From: Dehalococcoidales bacterium
GTDB taxonomy: Bacteria > Chloroflexota > Dehalococcoidia > Dehalococcoidales > RBG-16-60-22
DNA length: 53,345 nucleotides
NCBI GenBank assembly: GCA_016930185.1
Contig: JAFGHK010000008.1
Coordinates: 1 to 53,345 of the forward strand
Direction: 5' to 3'
Shown: piece by piece, positions 1-8,535 of the stretch
Numbering within the stretch: the stretch's first letter is position 1
Layout of the letters: the number at the start of each line of letters is the position of its first letter
The notes under the pieces: generated by a model
The model's input: the letters and a program-made list of their open reading frames with translations, nothing else
What the model was told of the DNA's origin: nothing
Database searches by the model: none
Position numbers and translations under genes: made by a program

Positions 1-2
1 TC

Positions 3-1145
3 CGGGCCCAGGTGGCTGCATTCTTGGAAAAAGAAGTCCCCTGGGAATACCGGGATAAACGCCTCACTTTCTTCGATATGTCCGCCCAGTCCGACTGGAT
101 TCAGGTACATCGTGCTATGGCGGAGAAGTTGGGTGAAAAGGGGTGGCTTTCCATGCACTGGCCCGAAGAATACGGCGGGCATGGAGTCTCTCCTTTCTAT
201 CGGCTTATTTTAAGAGAAGAACTTTCCAGATATCATTCGCCGGGCTACGATTCAATTGGCTGCGGCATCGTGGCGCCGGCCCTTCTGCTTAAAGGCAGTG
301 AAGAACAAAAGAAACAACACCTGCCGGGCATTGCCTCCGGCAAGACCATCTGGTGTGAGACGCTTAGCGAGCCTAACCACGGCTCCGACCTCGCGGCGAT
401 TGAGGTCTTTGCTAAAGAAGAAGCGGACTGCTTCGTCGTGAATGGACAGAAAATATGGACCACCAACGGGCACTTCGCCGACTGGAATGCCTTGATTGTA
501 CGCACCGACCGAGAGGCAAGTCCAAATTACCGCGGTCTAACCTTTTTCCTGGTGGACATGAAAACCCCCGGTATAACTGTAAATCCTGTTATAAACATGG
601 CCGGGCACCATGAGTTTAACGAAGTCTTTTTTGAAGATATTCGCATTCCCAAAGAGAACATCGTCGGTGGGTTGAATAAAGGCTTTTACGTGGTGATGTC
701 TCTCCTCGACTACGAGCGCACCACCGATACAGTCTATGCTATAGCAGCGACGTATTTAAAAGATCTGGAGGAATACGCGCGAGAAAACAACCTGCTCAAT
801 CCGTTCATGGAAAACCAGTTTGCACGGTTCAAAGCGGAATGTGAGGTAGCCCGCCTGTTGCATTACCGTTGCACCTGGATACAGAGCCAGGGCATGGTGC
901 CCAATCACGAGTCGGCCATGAGCAAGATGTTCAGCTTCGAGTTGCACCAGAGAATATCGGATTTTGGCATGGAGGTGGCGGGACCTTACAGCCAACTTAC
1001 GGAAGAATCGGCACTGGCGCCGATGTTTGGCAGAATACCCTCTTGTTACCTGCGCTCTTTTGCCTATAGCCTAGAACAGGGGACATCGGAAATCGACCGC
1101 GATGTCATCGCCCAGCGCGGACTGGGACTGCCGCGCTTACGCTAG
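3..1145 (+). CDS. Acyl-CoA dehydrogenase, 5'-truncated by the window edge
   Basis: FAD-dependent acyl-CoA dehydrogenase, expected to introduce the alpha-beta double bond into an acyl-CoA and pass electrons to ETF. The reading frame is open to the left edge, and the codons before the first possible GTG (at 12) give R-A-Q-V-A-A-F-L, which matches the family's N-terminal helix. The true start therefore lies outside the window and that GTG is an internal valine. Visible family motifs are the FAD/substrate segment WCETLSEPNHGSDLA, the KIWTTNG segment, and a C-terminal SLEQGTSEIDRDVIAQRGLG that matches the usual GTSEIQRNIIAxRVLG. It is followed after 20 bases by a second, different acyl-CoA dehydrogenase, so the two probably act together. 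The substrate cannot be read from sequence. Confidence 0.93.
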   Translation, partial: RAQVAAFLEKEVPWEYRDKRLTFFDMSAQSDWIQVHRAMAEKLGEKGWLSMHWPEEYGGHGVSPFYRLILREELSRYHSPGYDSIGCGIVAPALLLKGSEEQKKQHLPGIASGKTIWCETLSEPNHGSDLAAIEVFAKEEADCFVVNGQKIWTTNGHFADWNALIVRTDREASPNYRGLTFFLVDMKTPGITVNPVINMAGHHEFNEVFFEDIRIPKENIVGGLNKGFYVVMSLLDYERTTDTVYAIAATYLKDLEEYARENNLLNPFMENQFARFKAECEVARLLHYRCTWIQSQGMVPNHESAMSKMFSFELHQRISDFGMEVAGPYSQLTEESALAPMFGRIPSCYLRSFAYSLEQGTSEIDRDVIAQRGLGLPRLR

Positions 1146-1165
1146 AGATATTCTGGAGGAATAAC

Positions 1166-2287
1166 TTGGATTTCGGTCTTAATGAACAACAGGAAATGAT
1201 GCAGACGCTGGCCAGGGACTTTTTAATCGGCGAATATACTGATAAAGTCCTCAAAGCCATGGTCAAAGACGAGAAGGGCTATACTCCAGAACTCTGGAAA
1301 AAGATGGCGGAGATGAACCTGACCGGGCTCTCCATCCCTGAACAATACGGCGGTATCGGTGACTTTCTGGATTTGATTGTGGTGCTGGAGGAAATGGGGC
1401 GTGTATGTTTTCTGGGGCCCTATTTTGCGACGTTGGTTTTGGGAGCATCTATAATAGCTGGGACCGGTAACGAGGAGCAAAAAAGGAAATATCTAACTGA
1501 CATTGCCGAGGGTAAAATTAAAGCAACGCTGGCAATCGCCGAATCAAGAGTAAAATATGATATAGATGAGATAGAGTCAAACGCTGTCTCGCAGGGCGGC
1601 TTCTACGTCTTGAACGGCAGGAAGTTATTCGTACCGGATGCGCAGTCGGCGGACTATATCATTTGCGCCGCTCGGGTGAACGATGCCAAAACTAAACAGG
1701 AAGGAATCACGTTATTTATAGTTGAAGCAAATACACCGGGTATATATATAAAACCGCTGCCTACAGTCGCCGGTGACAAGCAATGTGAGGTCACTTTCGA
1801 GAATGTGAAAACATCTGCAAAAGACATCCTGGGAGAAGAAAACGGGGGCTGGCCTTATGTTGAAAGAGCCCTCCAGCGAGCCAATGTCGCCCGTTGTGCC
1901 GAGATGGTCGGCATGGCGGAACAGGCCTTGAAGCTGACGCTGGACTACGCCAAGGATAGGACGGCTTTCGGGCATCCCATCGGGGCATTCCAGAGCCTGC
2001 AGCACCGCTGCGCTGATATGCTGGTTGATATCGAGGGCTCGAAATTTGCCACCTACCAGGCGGCCTGGAAAATCAACCAGGGTCTTGATGCCGCCATGGA
2101 AGCGTCAATAGCCAAGGCTTTTGTCAGCAACGCCTGCCAACAGGTCATGGCTTCTGCTCATCAGGTACATGGTGCTATTGGTTTCACAGAAGACCACATA
2201 CTGCATTACTATACTAAGCGCACCCGCGCCTACGAGTTCAGCTTCGGCGGTGTTGATTACCAACTGGGGAGGCTGGCCTCATTCTAA
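1166..2287 (+). CDS. Acyl-CoA dehydrogenase, second subunit-like paralogue
   Basis: 373-residue acyl-CoA dehydrogenase family protein. It starts at a TTG (1166) with a clear GGAGGA ribosome binding site 7 bases upstream, in the 20-base gap after the previous dehydrogenase, so the two are co-transcribed. The N-terminal helix MDFGLNEQQEMMQTLARDF, the middle beta domain and the C-terminal helical bundle (ARCAEMVGMAEQALKLTLDYAKDRTAFGHPIGAFQ) are all present. The tail ends RTRAYEFSFGGVDYQLGRLA and lacks the GTSEIQR-type motif of the upstream gene. This divergence is typical of adjacent dehydrogenase pairs that form mixed oligomers, known from steroid and cyclic-substrate degraders. Mixed-complex formation here is inference. 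Confidence 0.93.
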   Translation: MDFGLNEQQEMMQTLARDFLIGEYTDKVLKAMVKDEKGYTPELWKKMAEMNLTGLSIPEQYGGIGDFLDLIVVLEEMGRVCFLGPYFATLVLGASIIAGTGNEEQKRKYLTDIAEGKIKATLAIAESRVKYDIDEIESNAVSQGGFYVLNGRKLFVPDAQSADYIICAARVNDAKTKQEGITLFIVEANTPGIYIKPLPTVAGDKQCEVTFENVKTSAKDILGEENGGWPYVERALQRANVARCAEMVGMAEQALKLTLDYAKDRTAFGHPIGAFQSLQHRCADMLVDIEGSKFATYQAAWKINQGLDAAMEASIAKAFVSNACQQVMASAHQVHGAIGFTEDHILHYYTKRTRAYEFSFGGVDYQLGRLASF

Positions 2288-2386
2288 TCTAAAGCTAAAA
2301 GTACTTGTATGGACACTTGCCCCATTTTTTCGGACAAGACCATTCAGCTTTGAAATAACTAACGTATATGGTAAGATTGTGAGCAA

Positions 2387-4330
2387 ATGAAGAACCAGAA
2401 ATACACCGTAGTCTTTCAGCCTTCCGGACGACGGGGGAAAGTGGCGGACGGCACGACTATTCTCAATGCAGCGCGGCAGCTGGGGGCTGAAATTGAAAGT
2501 GTCTGTGGCGGCAAGGGAGCCTGCGGCAAGTGCAAAATCAGAATTGAAGAAGGCTATTTTGCCAAATATGGCATATCATCTTCGGTAAAATCTACCTCCA
2601 CCAGAGATGAAGTCAACGCCAAATTCCTTAATAAACAACAGCTAAAACAGAACTACCGTCTTGCATGCCAGACTCAAGTGCATGGCGATGTGGTTGCTTT
2701 TGTCCCTGAGGAAAGCCGCAAGGGGCAGCAGGTAGTGCGTAAGGAAGCCACCGCCAGGAAAATTAAACTGAATCCGGCGGTAAAGAAATACTATCTGGAA
2801 CTGAAGCCTGCCAGCCTCGATGACGGTATAGGTGATTACGAACGAATGCAGGCGGCGTTAAAGAAACAATACAAATTATCAAACCCTGCTATTGATTATC
2901 CTGTACTTCTGGAAATGCAGAAAACGGTGCGTAAAGCAAACTGGAAGGTGACCACATCGGTCTGGAAGAACAGTGAGATAATCGATATTGAAGTGGGGGA
3001 TGTTAAGAAGGGCTACGGACTGGCCGTGGATATTGGCACTACTACTGTGGCCGGATATCTCTGCGAACTGACCACTGGCAAGATACTAGCTACCGAAGCC
3101 ATGATGAACCCCCAGGTTGCCTACGGTGAGGACGTAATGTCGCGCATCGGTTATGCTGCTAAAGAAAAGGGCGGACTTAAAAAGCTGAATGACGCTATTA
3201 CTAAGGGATTGAACAAGATTATAGGTGAAATAGCTAAAAAAGCAGGTATTAAAAGCTCTGATATTATAGATATGACGGTAGTGGGCAATACCTGCATGCA
3301 TCACTTGTTCCTTAACATCAACCCCCAACATCTTGGCAAGGCGCCGTTTACCCCGGCGATACATCACTCGGTAGATGTGAAAGCGCGTGACATGGGTATT
3401 AAAATTGCGTCCGGAGCTTACGTGCATGTCTTGCCTATAGAAGCAGGATTTGTTGGGGCGGATAACGTTGGCGTACTCATCGCCGAGGAGCCTTATAACC
3501 AGGACGAAATGCTGCTGATTATAGATATTGGCACTAACGGCGAACTGATATTAGGAAATCGTAAGAAACTCATGTCTTCATCGTGCGCCACCGGGCCTGC
3601 CTTTGAGGGCGCGGAAATAAGGCACGGCATGCGGGCGGCGGCGGGCGCTATTGAGAAGCTGAAAATCGACCCCAAGACTAAAGAAGTACAGTTCAAGGTC
3701 ATCGGAAACGATAAGTGGAACACCGAGGATAAAAAGATAGGTGCTAGGGGCATCTGTGGCTCCGGCATATTCGATGTCGCCGCGCAGGTATTCTTAGCGG
3801 GGATTATCGACAAAAGCGGTCGTTTCAACATGAAAATGAAGTCGCCGCGCCTGCGACTTAATGGAGATGGGGAGGCGGAATTTGTCCTTGCCTGGGCTAA
3901 GGAGACGGCGATAAACCAGGATATCGTTGTCTGCCAGAAGGATATCCGGGCAGTTCAACTGGCCAAGAGCGCCATGTACTCCGGGGCGAAAATAATGATG
4001 AAGCGTATGGGCGTAAGTAAAATCGACCGCGTAATACTGGCGGGGGCCTTCGGGAGTTATATCGATAAGACATCGGCGGCGGTTATCGGGCTTTTCCCGG
4101 ACTGCGACCCCAAGCGTGTCTATGCGGTGGGCAATGCTGCCGGGGACGGCGCGCGCATCGCTCTGCTTAATGTGGATAAACGTGATGAAGCGGACCTTTG
4201 GGCGAGGCGCGTTGAATATATTGAATTAACGCTCGAACCGGAATTCAACAATACGTTCACCAAGGCTCTGAATTTTCCTAACGCCGAGGACAAATTCCCC
4301 AGCCTGAATCATATCCTCCCAAAACAATAA
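2387..4330 (+). CDS. RACo-like corrinoid-protein activator: 2Fe-2S ferredoxin domain plus ASKHA ATPase
   Basis: 647 residues. Residues 5-105 form a plant-type [2Fe-2S] ferredoxin domain with the expected cysteines C40, C46, C49 and C94. A linker follows, then a DUF4445-type ASKHA domain with the two phosphate-binding loops DIGTTT (215-220) and DIGTNGEL (about 380) and a late ILAGAFGSYID segment. In this family (RACo/RamA type) the protein reduces inactive cob(II)alamin on a corrinoid protein to Co(I), with ATP hydrolysis and an electron from the iron-sulfur cluster. No corrinoid protein or methyltransferase lies in the window, so the partner is unseen. ATG at 2387 is preceded only by a weak purine stretch. 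The 99-base upstream gap and the following DUF169 gene suggest a transcription unit separate from the dehydrogenases. Confidence 0.88.
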   Translation: MKNQKYTVVFQPSGRRGKVADGTTILNAARQLGAEIESVCGGKGACGKCKIRIEEGYFAKYGISSSVKSTSTRDEVNAKFLNKQQLKQNYRLACQTQVHGDVVAFVPEESRKGQQVVRKEATARKIKLNPAVKKYYLELKPASLDDGIGDYERMQAALKKQYKLSNPAIDYPVLLEMQKTVRKANWKVTTSVWKNSEIIDIEVGDVKKGYGLAVDIGTTTVAGYLCELTTGKILATEAMMNPQVAYGEDVMSRIGYAAKEKGGLKKLNDAITKGLNKIIGEIAKKAGIKSSDIIDMTVVGNTCMHHLFLNINPQHLGKAPFTPAIHHSVDVKARDMGIKIASGAYVHVLPIEAGFVGADNVGVLIAEEPYNQDEMLLIIDIGTNGELILGNRKKLMSSSCATGPAFEGAEIRHGMRAAAGAIEKLKIDPKTKEVQFKVIGNDKWNTEDKKIGARGICGSGIFDVAAQVFLAGIIDKSGRFNMKMKSPRLRLNGDGEAEFVLAWAKETAINQDIVVCQKDIRAVQLAKSAMYSGAKIMMKRMGVSKIDRVILAGAFGSYIDKTSAAVIGLFPDCDPKRVYAVGNAAGDGARIALLNVDKRDEADLWARRVEYIELTLEPEFNNTFTKALNFPNAEDKFPSLNHILPKQ

Positions 4331-4368
4331 ATAGCTTGACGGCTGTTTAGTCGTAAGGAGAATGTAAA

Positions 4369-5124
4369 ATGAATCCATTAAAGCAAGACCTATCCATATA
4401 CCGTAAGTTTAACTTTAAAAAGCCTCCAGTATGCGTTAAGTTCTTGTCTACCAGACCGGAAGGGATTGAACAGCTGGATAAAAGCCTGTCTTTTTGTGAA
4501 ATGCTCAAAGAGGCACAGGAAAGGGGGGCTCCGTTTTACTTTGCAAAGGAGAATGAGAATTGTTTTGGTAAAGCCCTGATGGGAATGGAGGATTTACCCG
4601 CATTCGCTGAAGCTGGAGAGGTAGGTATTAGGCTAGAGATATTCCAGGAGCCTCGGGCGAACAGTCACCTCTATCAATACCTTAATCTCCTGCCGAGGGG
4701 CATCGTTAACTATGTGGCATATTCAACACTGGACAAACTTAAATTCGAGCCGGACCTCCTGATTATTCTGGCAAGTCCCAGTCAGGCAGAAATTATTCTA
4801 AGGGCGATGTGCTATTCTACCGGTGTATTAAGAGAATCTAAAACAACCGGTGTATTGGGGTGCCACTGGATTTATAATTATCCCTATCGAAGCGGTAAGG
4901 TAAACTTCACTGTTACCGGACTGGCTTTTGGTATGAAATCAAAAGAGGTTTTTGAGGAAGGGTGGGTATTGATATCCATACCCTATAACTGGATACCGGT
5001 TATAACGAAAAATTTACATGAGATGAAATGGGTCCTTCCTTCTTACACGGAAGGCAGGGAACAATTTTTAATACGGGAAAAAACCAATATTGATGAATTA
5101 GCTCGTAAGATAGAGAATCCCTAA
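4369..5124 (+). CDS. DUF169 family protein
   Basis: 251-residue soluble protein of the DUF169 (COG2043) family, recognised by the opening pattern LxxYRKFNFKKPPVCVKFL, the cysteine region SLSFCEMLKEAQERGAPFYFAKENENCFGKA and the later GCHWIYNYPYRSGKVNFTVTG. Function is not established. Members are frequent in anaerobes and often sit with corrinoid or methyl-transfer genes, which agrees with the RACo-like gene 38 bases upstream. Start ATG 4369 has a good AAGGAG site (4355-4360). The conserved cysteines might bind metal or a cofactor, but that is a guess. Confidence 0.75.
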   Translation: MNPLKQDLSIYRKFNFKKPPVCVKFLSTRPEGIEQLDKSLSFCEMLKEAQERGAPFYFAKENENCFGKALMGMEDLPAFAEAGEVGIRLEIFQEPRANSHLYQYLNLLPRGIVNYVAYSTLDKLKFEPDLLIILASPSQAEIILRAMCYSTGVLRESKTTGVLGCHWIYNYPYRSGKVNFTVTGLAFGMKSKEVFEEGWVLISIPYNWIPVITKNLHEMKWVLPSYTEGREQFLIREKTNIDELARKIENP

Positions 5125-5143
5125 AGGAAGGAATTAATATAAA

Positions 5144-5461
5144 ATGATTGCCGTGATTGTAAAATTCCAGGTTAAGGATGAAGTCAAGAAACAATTATCC
5201 GATATTGCGGTAGCCAGAAAGCACATCTGGAAAGTAGTGGAAGGCTGCCGTAAAACCCCCGGACTAAAGGAAAAACATTTTATTATGGACCCTAAAACCG
5301 CCGCCCAGGGAGCCATGCTGGTATGGGAAAAACAGGAAGACTTTGACGCCTATCTAAAGTCGCCGGAATATAAAGCAACCGTGCTGGATATCTGTAAAGG
5401 TGAACCCAGCATTGAAATATACCAGTATACAGCTAACTTAACCGACGGCGTACTGATATAA
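5144..5461 (+). CDS. Small dimeric alpha/beta-barrel protein (ABM/YdhR-like)
   Basis: 105 residues with the pattern of the antibiotic-biosynthesis-monooxygenase-like ferredoxin fold: a first strand MIAVIVKFQV, a long helix with a PGL turn (VEGCRKTPGLKEKHFI), a strand around GAMLVWE, and the helix EDFDAYLKSPEYKATV. Such proteins are usually homodimers; some are cofactor-free oxygenases, others only bind small molecules. It sits 19 bases after the DUF169 gene with an AAGGAAGG ribosome binding site, so it is probably the last gene of that unit. No catalytic residue can be assigned, and an oxygenase role seems unlikely if the host is anaerobic. Confidence 0.6.
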   Translation: MIAVIVKFQVKDEVKKQLSDIAVARKHIWKVVEGCRKTPGLKEKHFIMDPKTAAQGAMLVWEKQEDFDAYLKSPEYKATVLDICKGEPSIEIYQYTANLTDGVLI

Positions 5462-5528
5462 TACAGCTAAATGTGACAATAGTTACAGTGTACACAAATC
5501 CCCGGTGATATACTTATATAAAGATATT

Positions 5529-6506
5529 ATGAGTCTTATTGTATCTGAAAGTAGCCTTAGCGACCTGCAAGCTTACCAGTCTGATTTCGAGCAATCGTTA
5601 AAATGGCCGTCTGTTTTTATGTTGCCGGAGTGGATGCAGACGTGGTGGCAGATTTTCGGGGAAGGGCTCAAGCCTTATATACGCATAGTCAAAGATGGTG
5701 ACAAAATAATCGGCATCGCGCCGCTGATGACTAAGGACAATACCGCTTATCTCATCGGCAGTACTGATGTCTGCGATTATGTTGATTTTATTGTCGTTCC
5801 TGGCAGTGAGCAGGAGTTCTTCAATACATTGCTCGATGATTTAAAGAAAAACGGTATTAAAACTCTGGATTTAAAACACGTGAGGCCGGACTCAACCGTG
5901 ATGAATAGCCTTATTCCCCTGGTGGAAGGCCGTAAGTGTAAAGTCACCAGCGAGCAGGAAGCGGTATCTTTTGAAATGGATTTACCCTCATCCTACGATG
6001 AGTATATTCAAGTGCTCTCCACCAAGCAGCGCCACGAGGTCAGGCGTAAATTAAGAAGGCTTAATGAAGAAGGCAAAATAGAATACCGTTTTATCGAGGA
6101 GTGTAGCGAGTTACCAGCCGCCCTTGATACCTTTTTCAGGATGTTTACGGAGAGCCGGGAGGACAAAGCCGCTTTCCTGACCGATCGAATGAAGTCATAC
6201 TTCCGCTTGCTGGCGGATAACATGAGAAAAATCGGCTTGTTGAAACTCGGTGTTCTTGAGCTTGATAGCAAACCTGTAGCTGAAATAATGTGCTTCGATT
6301 ATAACGACTGTATCTATTTGTATAACAGCGGCTACGACCCGCAGTATGTTTCCTTGAGCGTGGGGCTTTTAAGCAAGGTATTTGCCATCGAAGACAGTAT
6401 TGCCAGAGGGAAAAAGAGGTTCGACTTTCTTAAGGGTGCCGAGACTTACAAGGGACATCTTGGAGGGCAAGAGGTGCCGCTCTACCGCTGCCAGATATTC
6501 ATATAG
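5529..6506 (+). CDS. GNAT/BioF2-like acyltransferase (CelD/BcsL type)
   Basis: 325 residues when started at ATG 5529; a GTG at 5505 would add eight residues, and neither start has a strong ribosome binding site, so the start is uncertain. The N-terminal half contains FMLPEWMQTWWQIFG, typical of this family's substrate domain. The second half contains LSTKQRHEVRRKLRRL followed by an acetyltransferase fold (LGVLELDSKPVAEIMCFDYNDCIYLYNSGYDP) and ends with FDFLKGAETYKGHLGG, the usual family signature. Related proteins modify exopolysaccharide, capsule or peptidoglycan precursors with an acyl or amino-acyl group. The glycosyltransferase 21 bases downstream supports an envelope polysaccharide role. 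Confidence 0.78.
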   Translation: MSLIVSESSLSDLQAYQSDFEQSLKWPSVFMLPEWMQTWWQIFGEGLKPYIRIVKDGDKIIGIAPLMTKDNTAYLIGSTDVCDYVDFIVVPGSEQEFFNTLLDDLKKNGIKTLDLKHVRPDSTVMNSLIPLVEGRKCKVTSEQEAVSFEMDLPSSYDEYIQVLSTKQRHEVRRKLRRLNEEGKIEYRFIEECSELPAALDTFFRMFTESREDKAAFLTDRMKSYFRLLADNMRKIGLLKLGVLELDSKPVAEIMCFDYNDCIYLYNSGYDPQYVSLSVGLLSKVFAIEDSIARGKKRFDFLKGAETYKGHLGGQEVPLYRCQIFI

Positions 6507-6527
6507 TATAATTAGCTGGGAAAAGCA

Positions 6528-7760
6528 ATGATTGATAATAAACTAAAGATAGCCATAATCAGTGCGCATTCCTGCCCTGTAGGCGACCTGGGGGCTAAGG
6601 ACACGGGGGGTATGAGTGTTTATATCCGAGAGCTTGCCCGCGAGCTATGTAAAGAAGGCCATACCATCGATATTTACACGCGCGTGCATGACCCGGCTGA
6701 CCTGCGTATGGAAGACCTGTATGAAGGGGCAAGACTGATTCATCTAAATGCTGGCAAAGAAGCCACGATTCACAAAATGGACGTATATTTTTCCCTCCCG
6801 GAATTTACACTCAATCTTGAGAGTTTCTGGAAGAATAACGGCCTGGAATACGATATCGTGTTCAGTCATTACTGGATATCAGCGCTGGTGGGTAAATACC
6901 TCCAGCAGACGCGGCAAATACCGTATGTCAATATGTACCATACCCTCGGTGCGGTGAAAAATGCTATCGGTATCGGTGAGAGTGAACCAGCTCTGCGTAT
7001 CTTATCGGAAAGGGAGACGGTAAGTGAATGCCAGCGTATTATCGTAGCGACGGAGAAAGAGAAGCAGCAGCTAATAGCCTATTACGGTGCCTTGCCGGAT
7101 AAGATCGGCGTGGTGCCCTGCGGCGTCAATATGGGGCTCTTCAAGCCGGTGGATAAAATAACTGCCAGACAAAAACTGGGGTTTACGGACGAAAAAATCG
7201 TGTTATTTGTCGGCAGGATTGACCCGCTAAAAGGTATTGATAAACTGATACGTTCAATATCATTATTAAAGAATTCGGAAAAAATCAGGCTGGTGGTAGT
7301 GGGTGGAGATGAAAACAGCCAGCCGGAACTTGAAAAACTGAAAAACCTGGCCGATGAGTTGAATATCAGGGACCATGTGGATTTCAGGGGGCTGGTCAAG
7401 CAGGAGAAGCTGCCGTATTTCTACAGCGCCGCCGATATTTGTGTCGTGCCTTCTTATTATGAAAGTTTCGGGCTGGTGCCCCTGGAATCGCTTGCCTGCG
7501 GCACACCGGTAGTAGCCACAGACGTAGGCGATTTGAGAAACATCATCAAACATGGTGAAACCGGCTATATCCTAAAGGATAATTCACCCGAAGAAATCTC
7601 ACGGGCGATTACATCGCAACTCTCTTTACCGCGCAAGGATACGAAGTCTATCATGTCTATCAGAGAGTCGGTAAGTAAATGGGACTGGCCTAACATCGCA
7701 GGTAGAATCGCCGTTGAAATGCGGCTGGCGCTGGATACTCGTACCAAAGTGGCAGTCTAG
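6528..7760 (+). CDS. Glycosyltransferase family 4 (GT-B fold)
   Basis: 410 residues with the two Rossmann-like halves of GT4 enzymes. The N-terminal half has SAHSCPVGDLGAKDTGGMSVY, the glycine-rich acceptor loop (DTGGMSVYIRELARELCKEGH). The C-terminal donor domain has FVGRIDPLKGIDKLI and the E(x7)E motif in YESFGLVPLESLACGTPVVAT. The pattern resembles MshA/sucrose-phosphate-synthase-like enzymes that retain anomeric configuration and use a nucleotide sugar. Donor and acceptor cannot be predicted. It is probably co-transcribed with the upstream acyltransferase (21-base gap; GGGAAAAG site before ATG 6528). Together they suggest synthesis and modification of a surface glycan or glycolipid. Confidence 0.88.
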   Translation: MIDNKLKIAIISAHSCPVGDLGAKDTGGMSVYIRELARELCKEGHTIDIYTRVHDPADLRMEDLYEGARLIHLNAGKEATIHKMDVYFSLPEFTLNLESFWKNNGLEYDIVFSHYWISALVGKYLQQTRQIPYVNMYHTLGAVKNAIGIGESEPALRILSERETVSECQRIIVATEKEKQQLIAYYGALPDKIGVVPCGVNMGLFKPVDKITARQKLGFTDEKIVLFVGRIDPLKGIDKLIRSISLLKNSEKIRLVVVGGDENSQPELEKLKNLADELNIRDHVDFRGLVKQEKLPYFYSAADICVVPSYYESFGLVPLESLACGTPVVATDVGDLRNIIKHGETGYILKDNSPEEISRAITSQLSLPRKDTKSIMSIRESVSKWDWPNIAGRIAVEMRLALDTRTKVAV

Positions 7761-7836
7761 TTTGCGGTCTAAATATTTTCGGGTCTCAAGAATAATCTTA
7801 TTGTTGAAATAAGACTCTAGGCTTAAGATCAGTCCT

Positions 7837-8472
7837 TCACATCAACCAGGTAACATCCCCGCAGATATCAGTGCAGCGGGGCCTTGAGGCAAAGGCAGCA
7901 TATTCCTCTCTGGCTCTTTTAACCGTGGTGCTGTCGCCATGGCCGGGGAAAAGAACAGTGTCATTGGGAAGACAGAATATTTTTTCAGTGATTGACTTCA
8001 ATATCCTCTGAAAATCCTCCGGTGTTTCCGTGTGTCCCGGCCCGCCCGGGAAAATGGTGTCGCCCACGAATACGTATTGCCCGATTCTAAAGCACAGGCT
8101 CCCTGGTGTATGTCCGGGCGTATGTATCACCTGGATTTCCAGATTGCCCAGTTTCAAGCTGTCGCCGTCTTTCAATAGAATTTCCGGTGGAGTCTTCAAC
8201 TGCAAGGAATCCAGTAGATGAGCAGCCAGAGGCACTTTCAAACGCGAGCGTAATGAAACAATGACGCCTGTATGGTCGAAGTGGTCGTGGGTAAGTAGTA
8301 TATACCTGGGTTTTGTCCCCTTTAAACTCGCAATAATATCGGCAGCTCTTGCCGGGGCGTCCACCACCAGGCTTTCCTTCGTTTTCAAGCATACGGCGAT
8401 ATAGGCATTGGTCTCATAATGCCCCAGCGTCAGCCTGTCGATGAATACGTCATTATTATTTATCATAGCCAT
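7837..8472 (-). CDS. Metallo-beta-lactamase-fold hydrolase (glyoxalase II-like)
   Basis: 211 residues with the full zinc-binding signature: LTHDHFDHTG (HxHxDH), then HTPGHTPGS, GDTIFPGG and FPGHGDST, which supply the remaining histidines and the bridging aspartate. This is the layout of glyoxalase II and related thioester hydrolases (YcbL type) that act in the cytoplasm. Start is ATG 8472 or ATG 8466; there is no convincing ribosome binding site for either. It converges on the glycosyltransferase and is divergent from the PAP2-like gene. A second, distantly related family member lies at 21339-21953. Confidence 0.87.
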   Translation of the reverse strand: MAMINNNDVFIDRLTLGHYETNAYIAVCLKTKESLVVDAPARAADIIASLKGTKPRYILLTHDHFDHTGVIVSLRSRLKVPLAAHLLDSLQLKTPPEILLKDGDSLKLGNLEIQVIHTPGHTPGSLCFRIGQYVFVGDTIFPGGPGHTETPEDFQRILKSITEKIFCLPNDTVLFPGHGDSTTVKRAREEYAAFASRPRCTDICGDVTWLM

Positions 8473-8535
8473 TTTTAATAACTTTTTGCGTCGGGAGAGA
8501 TATTTAGGCTACTATAAGTATATCATTAGGCTGAT

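Noticed and set aside
12-14. GTG as the start of the first acyl-CoA dehydrogenase
   Set aside because: The frame is open to the window edge and the preceding residues match the family N-terminus, so the gene begins outside.
2121-2390. 89-residue frame overlapping the end of the second acyl-CoA dehydrogenase
   Set aside because: Mostly inside a confident gene in another frame, with no family features; shadow frame.
7796-7814. Terminator between the glycosyltransferase and the metallo-hydrolase
   Set aside because: TCTTATT/AATAAGA forms a 7-bp hairpin of almost only A-T pairs without a T-run; too weak to call.
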